Assembly (NCBI GenBank): GCA_027596945.1
Contig: JADGJH010000270.1
Location: 7,453-22,783 of the forward strand
Reading direction: 5' to 3'
Source of the DNA: Physocladia obscura
Taxonomy: Eukaryota > Chytridiomycota > Chytridiomycetes > Chytridiales > Chytriomycetaceae
Length of the DNA: 15,331 bases
Positions within the stretch are counted from its first letter, which is position 1; each line of letters starts with the position of its first letter. Positions 1 through 8,534 of the stretch are shown one piece after another. The notes under the pieces are model-generated. The model ran no database searches. It had not been told where the DNA came from and saw only the letters and a program-made list of their open reading frames with translations. The translations under genes were made by a program, and so were the position numbers.

Positions 1-153
1 AAAAAAAAATAAAATAAAAAAACAACGAAAAGCAACCTTACACAAATTCACCCAGTTTGCCAAAAACAAAAAACAAAAACATAAAACAGGAAAAAACAAA
101 AAGCAGAAGAAAAAAAAAGGCGCAATTCCAAAAAAAACATGATCTCATGCTAA

Positions 154-2499
154 TCAAGCAGCCAAGGCCGCCAAAGCCCTGTTTGCAAAAAATCTAACAT
201 CTGTATCCTTATCTTCACTCAATTTGAGCAGGCTTGGCTTAATAGGATCTCCCAAGAGTCCCGACAGGCCTGTCTTTTTGAGCAATGGCACAAGTTCTTC
301 CATTGATTTTGCAACATTGAACCGAATGTTTGGAATAGGATCAGTGGCCAGCGATGTCACTGTAGGAACAATCAAATCCTTTAAAACTTCTCCGTTAACA
401 ACATGTGCCAAAGTCTGAACAAAAAATGAATATTCAATACATACACTCAATTTGAAAATTAAAAAGTGTTATCTTACAGTGATTGCGAAAATGGTTGTCA
501 TTCGATACAAATAGTTCGAATGCTGTCCCATTGCCAATACTTTTGGAATAATAGTCTGTTTGGCCCAATCATACCCAAAGACTTCAGTCAATTTTCTCAA
601 ATTTGTCGTTGCAGCCTCGCGGATACTGAAAACACAATCGCCAAGCCACGACATGCAGAGAGCACCAAGTTTCTCATCAAAGAATTTAACTCCCAGCTGA
701 CTAGCAAGAAGGGGGATATTTTCGATAATTGCCAGACGAACACGCCATTGTTTGTCTTCGGCGAGTTCGACAATAGCTGGCAGAAGGGATTGAGACAGCA
801 GCTCAATACCAATGACTAATTTTTTAAATTATACGAACATTTCAATTTTTTATATTTTTTTTTTTGTGGAATTGATTAACATTACCGTCATTGACTTTGT
901 CAAGCTTTGAAATAATGTTCAAACGGACTTCTGACGCTTCATCCTTTAGTAATTGCAAAAAGAGAGGCAACAAGTGTTCGATAGTGTTTTCTTTTCCGAG
1001 AATAGGTGCGAATCCACTGATTTCAGTTGCCAAGGCGGCTCTCACATGTTGTGATGAGTCAACGACAAGGTCACGAATACATGGCAAAATTTCGCGCAAA
1101 ACAGTCTCCTTGTCAATCATGGCAGAGAATCCTTTTTAATTGCAGGTTTTAATAAGTTATAATCAAGAAACCAAAAAAACCTGGCGCCTGAGTTGAAGCA
1201 GCAGTACGAACTTCCGCTTCGTTGTCCTTCAAAACTTGGACAAAAGCATGGATAAGATCTTCCTTAATGATATCTGCACCCACAGATTTCGACACCTTTT
1301 GAAAAAATCAGTGTTGTGATTGCGACTGAAAGAGATACTCACAGCGACAAACTTTTCGGCAATCATATATCTGACTCTCCATGATTTATCGACGCACATG
1401 CTGCGTAAGATATTCAAGAGCATTGCTTTAGTTTCCTCAGGGGACAATACCTCTGCAATAGAGATAAGCCCCTCGACAGTGAGCAAACGGACAGAATCCT
1501 AATAATTCACATTAATGGTCAAGCATTAAGTCGCCAAAAACTTAAAATTATTCAAAAAGTAAAAGAATATGCTCGTTTCGCCATTAGTTTTTCTTCACAA
1601 TACTGTTCACTGCATTTGCTGATCTCTAGCTTCGCTAGCTTCAAGTTATTCACTAGATTTGCAATTAAACCTGTTCATCCTGTGCGAGAGCAGAGAATAA
1701 CGGAAACATTTCTGTTACAACATGCTGTTTGGACAGCTTCTTGACCAGTTTCTGATTTCGGTGTTAAGGATTGAATATAAATCACATAAATGACTCACGG
1801 CAAGATTTGTTGCGCCAGCTCGGCGAACCATTGGGGTTTCGTCCTTGCAGAGTGTCGAATAAAGACTATTAACATGAAAAAACCAAAATTCAATCACAAA
1901 ATATAAATTATATAAAAATAAAAAAGCAAGCACTCACGCCCGCAAATCTTCTTGAGTTCTTGCAGAGGCAAGATGGTAAATAGGAGCGTAAAGACCGCAG
2001 GCACTAGTTCTGCTTGTGAACCAGTCGCCTTTGGAGAGTCTGTTGACCATTGGGATATAAAACTCTTCAATCTGAGCGGAGGACAGGATCTGGCCGATTT
2101 TTGCTGTTGATTCGACAGCTTTTTCGCGCACGACGGTTTCCTCGACGGCAGCAAGCGTCTCGAGCGGAGTCAAAAGCAAATGGGCAAATGGTGGGCCGCC
2201 AACAAACTCAACAAACGAGCCGAGTTCTTCAGCCAGCGCGAGCAAAACTTCGTCTTCGTCATCAATTGATTCTGCCGGTGGTTTGTTTGTTGAGTGGTTA
2301 TTGTGCGTTGATTGATGGTTAAAAAAAATTAAAAACCATCCAGGAACGGAATCAGCTCGTCGCGCGTACGGTCTGCGCCGAGAGCCAGTGCAATCGTGGA
2401 GATGCGGCGGATTGCCGCCAAACGCAGCGCCACGTCGTCGTGCTTGAGTTCGTCGATCAGCACTGCAATTGGATACAAGTCCTGAGTCTCAGATGCCAT
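154..2499 (-). CDS. TPD3: PP2A scaffold subunit A (PR65/Tpd3), complete, 9 exons
   Basis: Scaffold of the protein phosphatase 2A holoenzyme: stacked HEAT repeats hold the catalytic C subunit and a variable B subunit. I joined exons 2499-2337, 2271-1938, 1865-1799, 1751-1671, 1498-1343, 1295-1181, 1131-886, 815-478 and 414-154. All junctions keep frame and give 586 residues, against 589 for human PR65. Family landmarks appear in order along the whole length: [71 protein letters not shown]-like [25 protein letters not shown] and NIRFNVAKS. The start at 2499 ([11 protein letters not shown]) matches the family N-terminus; an in-frame ATG at 2544 would add 15 residues but falls in the short promoter. 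Introns are 47-172 nt. Donors 1, 4 and 6 are GTTTTT, GTTTAA and GTTTTT rather than GTRAGT. The stop is TGA at 154-156. Identification comes from remembered family sequence, and it is very clear. Confidence 0.96.
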
Positions 2500-2556
2500 T
2501 TTTTTTTTGTCGTTTCCACTTTCTTTGTTCGCGTTTTCAATCATTCTGGTTTATTT
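2500..2556. promoter_or_regulatory. 57-bp divergent promoter between PP2A-A and the SPRY/IQ gene
   Basis: Only 57 bp separate the two start codons (ATG at 2499 on the minus strand, ATG at 2557 on the plus strand). The stretch has a run of T beginning at 2499 and no obvious TATA box. Transcripts must therefore start either inside this spacer with very short leaders, or inside the neighbour's first exon, giving overlapping antisense 5' ends. The start codons are seen; promoter function is inferred from the head-to-head layout. Confidence 0.6.
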
Positions 2557-5500
2557 ATGAGTAGCATAATCCCAGCAAGCTCCACCGGCAGCCGGCGCCG
2601 CGCTTCTGTGCTAGTAACGCTACAGCAGCAGATTGAGGAAGCAACGCGCGCAATGCAAAAACCAGTTCCGCAAAACCAGCTACAACCAGCCCAAACAACT
2701 CAGCCCATAAACCAAAACAGCCGCTCAGTCTCGACAAATTCTCTGTTTGCGCTGTCCAAAGATCCTGCCGCCGCAAACTTGCAGGCAGCCAAGGACCTTG
2801 CCGCCGTCCGTGAAGCCTGCCACTCGCTGCACACTCTCTCCCAAGCACTTTGGGCTGATGTTCATTTGCGCGCTGCAAAGGATTTGAAGGATCTTGATGC
2901 CATAAAAGACAAAATTCTCATGGAAGATGAATTCAAAACTTTGGAAATGGACACTATAGTCTCAATTGTTTCTGTTTCCCATCGCAAAGACATTATTAGA
3001 GCAAACTTTATGGCGCATATGAATGATGAAAAAGGTTTGCAACTTCTTTTTTTCGTCTGAATTTCCATTGGAATTTTTTGCTTTCTCCAGAAATGTCCAA
3101 CACTCTTCAGCAACATAAAGATGAATTTTCTCTTTTTATCTGGAAGAGACGTGTCCAAGCGAAAAAAGAATTACGTTCTTTGTTTTCAAATGGGTATCCA
3201 CAAAAAGAAAGAATACCAACAAAATTTATTAATTTAAATATTTAGTTCTGGGATGATGTGCCGCCTTGGGGATCTAGTATCAGGAAATACAATGGAAGCA
3301 ATTCAACTCTTTGAGCAATCGAACAATGTGCGACTGACTCGTGACGTGGTTCGATGGTCTCTTTGTGAAGCGGAAGATATTCCCATATATCTTGGAAAAA
3401 AGGTAACAGCAACAAAAATAAAACTAACAAATGTCATTGACAATTTTTTCAAATTTGGCATTAGATGGCATTGGTAAATCCAAAAACCAATAGCAGTACA
3501 GTTATTCTCCGACCAAACCGCCTCGAATTCCACATTTCTGAAATTGCAACTCAAAGTACTTGGGGCTGTGTTTATGCAAACCTTGGTCCATGCTCCAGCA
3601 ATTTGACAAACCAAAAAATTGCATCTGAAATCACCTCTCAGTCTCTTGATCAAGTTTTAAACGTTGTGAAAAAAGATGCGAATGGATTAACTTCTTCGTC
3701 TCTATCATTTTTGTGCATCCTTGCACGTACCATCGATGCAATCCATCCAACACATCAATTGCAAGGGTCCGTATTGGCATTTCCTTTATATGCCGGAACA
3801 ATCATCAAAAAACGACTGGTTGCGCTGGGATATAATATTGCTCCTTTTACTGAAGATACTGGTGTGATTGATGGCGCTTTTGCTGCGAATATTTTAAAAC
3901 AAATTTATAATGGACTTGTGAGGCAGCAACGATTTTTCTTTGAAGTATCATTTCAAGATTTTACTGTTTTTGTTGTTGGTTTGTTAATTTATTTTTTATT
4001 TTTTAACTTTTAATTTTTTTTGTCAATACCATCTTTCTTTCTCCAATTTGGTTCACAAATAAATATAGGACTAATTTCTGCAGCACATATGCATGAAAAC
4101 GATCATACTTTATACGCTGGAATCGACGATTACAGCTTTGGATTTAGCAGCACAGGAGAGATTTTATGCGGGGGCACTGCAAGACCATACATAACTTTTT
4201 CTCCTCCTAACTCTCTCTTTGAAACCGTAAGGACAATGGGAGTTCTCGTGGATTTGTATAATGGATCCATTTGTCTAGTTTTTGAAAATACCATTCATCG
4301 TGCTGCATTTGGAGCAGGTGCAACGGCCTTCAAAAACCCCGAACAACAACGGCAAAACTAACTCAAAAAAAAAAAAAAAAAAAATTAACTAAAACTTCAA
4401 AACAATTTTTTTATAATCTTAGAAAAATTATATTGAGCTCAACACTGATTCCAATGCTTTCAATTCAAGGTTTTGTGTTTCTTCATTTATTATGCAATTT
4501 ATCGGTTTCTTCCTTTTTCACTCCAGCCCAAGCAAAAAGCGAATACTCTTCAAATCCAGAAATGCAAATAAATTTTGGACGAACAACATTCCTCAATGCT
4601 GTCGATGCGAAATCGTTTGACTCTGTTCTTAAATACGCATCTACAGACCAAAGGCGTGATGGTAAACAATTGCCAATTATATTTGGTTTTTAATGCAATA
4701 TATCGATGATGGTTTTTTAGGATTTGATCAATCTTTCATTATCGGAAGCATTGACGGAAAAGATGGCGGAATTCAAGAAGATGAAGAACGCCTTCAATTG
4801 GTTTGTATGAAACAAAAAATAAAAATAAAAAACTTGTAATAACAGCAATTACAGGCAGCAGACAAGAGTAACTTCCGCGCAACAGTTTTTATGGAGGCTC
4901 CAAAGAGCTTTTCACAATTTCCACCATCTATTTATCGCCGTTCACTGGCTTGTACTAAGATCCAAAGAGGTAAATTTTCTGTTCAAAGTAAACATTTTTA
5001 CGATGAAATTAACAATAAAAAATTAAAAATAAATAATAAAATAAAATAAAAAGTATGGCGACGATTTCGTGGAAGGCGCGACCGCAAAAAACTTCGAGAA
5101 CTCCAATACGAAGCTGCCACAATCATTCAGCGCGTGGCTCGACGAAAATTGCGCCACTTACATGCAAAAAAACACGAATCCGCAGTTAGAATTCAGAAAA
5201 ATTGGCGCAGGACCTTGTTTATTTGGGTTGCTTTATTGCGATGCATATATCAGCGTCCTATTTTTGAATTACATCAAGCTGCAAAGATTATCCAACGAAA
5301 ATGGAGAAATTGGTTTATGTTTAGAAATAGTCCGATTGCCGCGAAATATAATGCAAGAATCGAACGTTTGTATTTTGTCATTTTGCGTTTTATTTTGTGA
5401 ACGGTTTCATTTTACTTTTGTTTTTGTAAAGAACTTGAGAGTGCCGTCAACAAAATTATAACATGGTGGCGTCCTTTGCACAAGAAAATATCTGATAGAA

Positions 5501-6105
5501 GAAGGATGAAATCAGTTTCGTTTGTTTTTATTTGTCCTTTAATTTTTATAAGTTATTCAATTTTTTTCTCAAACTTAAAAAACAGATTCATTATTCTGCA
5601 ACAACAATCCAAAGAGTATGGCGTGGATATATACTTCGGAAAATGGTACGAGATGAGTTGCGAGTTAAACTCGTGAATATCGGACGTCAAATTACCCAGC
5701 ATAGGTGCAAGAAAATGAAAGAACCTAAGAAAAACTAACCGATATTTGAAAATCATATACAGAGGTGAACTTATTAGAATTCATGCGGCATACGTCATAC
5801 AAAAAGCATGGCGCAATTTTATGCAACGGCGCGTACGTGCATTAAAGATCAAAACAAGGCATTCTGCCGCAGCAAGAATTCAGGCATGCTGGAAAGGGTA
5901 TTGGGTCAGATCACATGTACATTTGCGGTTCAATTATGGTGAAGCAGTGTTTTTGATTGCAGTTTGTAAAGCATTGAGGAATAGCCATTTCTTGCTTAAA
6001 TTATATCGGTGAGTCCCGTCATTTGTCTGTTTTCAGCGGTTATTACTAATATTATTTTTTCACATAAGTCCTTGCGGAATTGTTTGTCCAAAATCAACCA
6101 ATTGA
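2557..6105 (+). CDS. SPRY-domain protein with seven IQ (calmodulin-binding) motifs, 14 exons
   Basis: I do not recognise a named family. Exons: 2557-3034, 3091-3193, 3246-3402, 3465-3978, 4069-4351, 4423-4469, 4527-4661, 4721-4800, 4855-4969, 5054-5365, 5432-5514, 5586-5704, 5763-6008 and 6069-6105, giving about 902 residues. Residues 1-245 are polar and helical with a Gln/Pro-rich stretch; about 247-395 are uncharacterised. A SPRY domain spans about 397-547: strand RFFFEVSF, then VGLIS, DDYSFGFSSTGEILCGG, GVLVDLYNGSICLVFEN, LIPMLSIQ and closing MQINFG. IQ cores follow near residues 636, 662, 684, 717, 777, 821 and 848 (e.g. KIQRVWRRFRGRR, IIQRVARRKLR, TIQRVWRGYILR). The role is inferred: a calmodulin-regulated scaffold. 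Two points are weak. The exon 5/6 junction needs a GC donor at 4352 (the GT at 4318 is out of frame). The last exon is uncertain, because a stop at 6010-6012 would end the protein at KLYR. Confidence 0.82.
4949..5915 (+). repeat. Seven-copy IQ-motif array spread over exons 9-13
   Basis: Seven units of the IQ type (IQxxxR, mostly followed by W-R-x-x-x-x-R) lie in one stretch of about 230 residues: KIQRVWRRF, IIQRVARRK, RIQKNWRRT, IIQRKWRNW, TIQRVWRGY, VIQKAWRNF and RIQACWKGY. Most are preceded by an Ala pair (AA-x-x-IQ). A degenerate eighth segment, ITWWRPLHKK, sits between units 4 and 5. The first unit is split by the intron 4970-5053. IQ motifs bind calmodulin or related EF-hand light chains, usually without calcium. 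Confidence 0.85.
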
Positions 6106-6511
6106 CTTTTTTGCATTTCATTCTTTCATTTCAAGTGAACTAGCTTACAAACACAAAATGATTACAAATTATGTACTCTTGCCCATCACAAACAATGGTG
6201 CATGGAAAACAATGGATTTATTTTAATCTGTTTTTCATATTGCAATGTAAGCTGTCTCAAGCAGTCTAGAAAAACAAGAATTTTGAAATCCCGCCCGACA
6301 AAAACGGCCCGTCCGTTTCAAGAAAAGGGAGATAAAGCAAACTAAGAAAATTGGATTAAATTTGAAGAATCTTTCTTAAACTGTCAAGGTGAGTTTCAAC
6401 AACACAATACCACGCGTTTGTTAGTCTGGACCAACACCCAATTTTCACAAACAATTTCGACCACTGACAAATTCAGATTATTGACTGTCAAAAAAAAACG
6501 AAAGCTTAGCA
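6106..6511. other. Intergenic spacer and LCB2 promoter region
   Basis: About 400 bp between the SPRY/IQ stop and the LCB2 start. I find no open frame with family similarity, no tRNA and no repeat. It is AT-rich, with a short GC-richer patch around 6288-6315 (CCCGCCCGAC, then CGGCCCGTCCG) about 200 bp before the LCB2 ATG. That patch is a candidate upstream element, by position only. An A run lies at 6490-6497, just before the ATG. Confidence 0.5.
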
Positions 6512-8373
6512 ATGGGAAAGGGAAGCAGAGCTCATTTCAAAGCCAACCAGCCGCCACTGTCTTCGGCGGATCTCCTAACGGCCGCCGTTGTCGATGCGCC
6601 GCTCGGAATGTACAAGAACGACGCCGATTCTTCGTCAGCCCAAACGAAGCCAGTCGATGCCACCAAATACTTGGAAACCTCAGCAGCTGACACTTCCTCT
6701 GGTCACACTGGCGGCTTTGTTTTTCACGACAACAACCACGGCGAGCACTGCATCGAGAAGACTCCGCTGCACGTTCTCATTACAACCTATCTGTCCTACT
6801 TCATCCTGATTGTCACTGGACATCTGAGAGACTTTATTGGTTTCAGAACAAACCCCGCCGCCTTTGCACATCTGCGCAACAAAAATGTATATTTCTCTTT
6901 TCTCTTGCCGTTTTTGTGTGGTTTTTGTTAACTCTTCCAATTTACCCTGTACTTTTTCAACTACATATTAGGGTTATGCACCACTTAATTCCGGTTTTGA
7001 CACCTTCTACCATCGCCGTTTATACACCAGAATCAGAGATTGTTTTAACCGCCCGATCACAAACGTCCCCGGTCGTACTATTACCCTTCTTGAGCGAGAG
7101 TCAAAAGACTACAACAAATCTTTTCAGCTGAAAGGAACCACAAGAGAAGTGCTGAACCTATCTTCGTACAACTATCTGGGATTTGCTCAAAACGAAGGTC
7201 CTTGTGCTGATGCCGTTGAAGCTGTCATTAAGAAGTGAGTCAAATGGATGAGAAAAAAAATTTTCAACACAAATTTGTTGACAAAATCTTATCCATGTTA
7301 GATACGGAATTCAAGGTGGTACTTCTCGAATGGATAATGGAACTCTTGATTTGCATCTTGAAGCAGAATATCTTGTTGCCCGTTTTATGGGCAAGGAAGC
7401 CGCTATGATTGTTTCTATGGGTTTCGCGACTAACTCCACTACAATTCCATCCCTTGTTGGAAAAGGTTCCCTTGTAATTTCGGACGAGTTGAACCACTCT
7501 TCTATTGTTTTTGGTGCTCGTGTCTCTGGCGCTAGCATCAAAGTCTTCAAACACAACGACATGAAAGATCTCGAGCAAGTCCTGCGTGAAGCTATTTCTC
7601 AGGGTCAACCCCGCACTCACCGTCCATGGAAGAAAATACTCTTGATGGTTGAAGGATTGTACAGCATGGAAGGAAGTATTTGCAATCTCCCTGGAATCAT
7701 ATCCCTGAAGAACAAGTACAAATTTTACTTGTACCTTGACGAAGCACACTCTGTCGGAGCCATGGGGCCGAATGGTCGCGGAATTTGCGACTACTATGGA
7801 ATCGATCCAAGTAACGTTGATATTCTTATGGGTACATTCACAAAATCTTTTGGTGCTGCGGGAGGATACTTGGCTGCTAGCAAACGTGTCATTGATTATA
7901 TTCGCTTCAACTCGCACTCTAACGTATATGCAGAGTCAATCACTCCACCAATCTTGCAACAAATTATTACTAGCACAAAGATTATTATGGGTGAAGAGCA
8001 TGGCAATGACGGACGTCGCAGAATCCAACAGTTGGCTCAAAATAGCAAGTATTTTTGCTCAGAACTTAAACGTATGGGATTTATTGTGTATGGTGTTGAT
8101 TCACCAGTTGTTCCCCTCCTTTTGTGTCACCCGGCGAAGATTCCTGCCTTTAGCCGCGAAATGCTCAAGCGTGGCATTGCTGTCGTTGTTGTTGGTTACC
8201 CAGCAACACCTATCATCACTTCACGCGTGCGTTTCTGCATCAGCGCTGCCCATACCATGGAGGATATTAAGTGGGCCCTAGAGCAGATCAGTGAGGTCGG
8301 AGATATGCTTCTGTTGAAAGTCAGTGAGGAAAATGGAGAGCGTGTCAAGAAGGAAAAGAAAAAGTTGCAATAG
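6512..8373 (+). CDS. LCB2: Serine palmitoyltransferase subunit 2 (LCB2/SPTLC2), complete, 3 exons
   Basis: PLP-dependent catalytic subunit of serine palmitoyltransferase, which condenses serine with palmitoyl-CoA to 3-ketosphinganine in the ER membrane, the first committed step of sphingolipid synthesis. It works with LCB1, which is not in this window. Exons 6512-6886, 6972-7234 and 7302-8373 join in frame to 569 residues (yeast Lcb2 has 561). A membrane segment lies at about 86-104 ([15 protein letters not shown]). Family blocks follow: [63 protein letters not shown] (Asp about 359, His about 362) and [13 protein letters not shown] with the Schiff-base Lys at about 394. Near the C-terminus [20 protein letters not shown] is conserved. 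The start is the first ATG in frame and gives a normal N-terminus. Donors are GTATAT and GTGAGT. No catalytic residue is missing. Confidence 0.98.
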
Positions 8374-8534
8374 AATGGTTTTCATTTTGCAATGTGTTTG
8401 TCTGATTGTTTTTTTTTTTTTGTTTTTTTTTTTTTTAATTTTTAAAAAAAATTAAAATTAAAAAAAAAAAAAACTAGCAAGCCAAAAACACACAATTTTA
8501 TGAGACGATCCAAAGAAACAAACAGGTATACAAA
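8374..8534. terminator. Convergent 3' spacer with poly-T/poly-A inverted repeat
   Basis: LCB2 (plus) and bZIP-A (minus) converge on 160 bp. The middle holds T runs (8409-8421 and 8423-8436) followed by A-rich runs (8444-8451 and 8459-8473), separated by short AATT and TTAAA blocks. The tract is nearly self-complementary: each strand reads T-rich as its own gene ends, and the DNA could form a hairpin. It probably serves 3'-end formation for both genes. The sequence pattern is seen; the function is inferred. Confidence 0.5.

Noticed and set aside
1..153. A-rich stretch at the window start as a repeat or gene
   Set aside because: Simple A-rich DNA (T-rich on the minus strand) directly after the PP2A stop, fitting its 3' end; no frame or repeat unit seen.
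506..525. GTTCGAA-like tRNA B-box sequence
   Set aside because: Lies inside PP2A coding exon 8, with no A box or cloverleaf around it.
4201..4240. GTAAGG at about 4229 as a donor in the SPRY exon
   Set aside because: The frame continues through a clear SPRY strand (GVLVDLYNGSICLVFEN), which would be lost.
5672..5762. Donor GTGAAT at 5672 for the intron ending at 5762
   Set aside because: It joins in the wrong phase and gives an immediate stop. GTGCAA at 5705 with the same acceptor keeps frame into the next IQ motif.
6009..6036. 28-nt intron at the end of the SPRY/IQ gene (GTGAGT to TTTTCAG)
   Set aside because: Far shorter than every other intron here (minimum 47 nt). The longer option to the AG at 6067-6068 has a TACTAAT branch-like site and is preferred.
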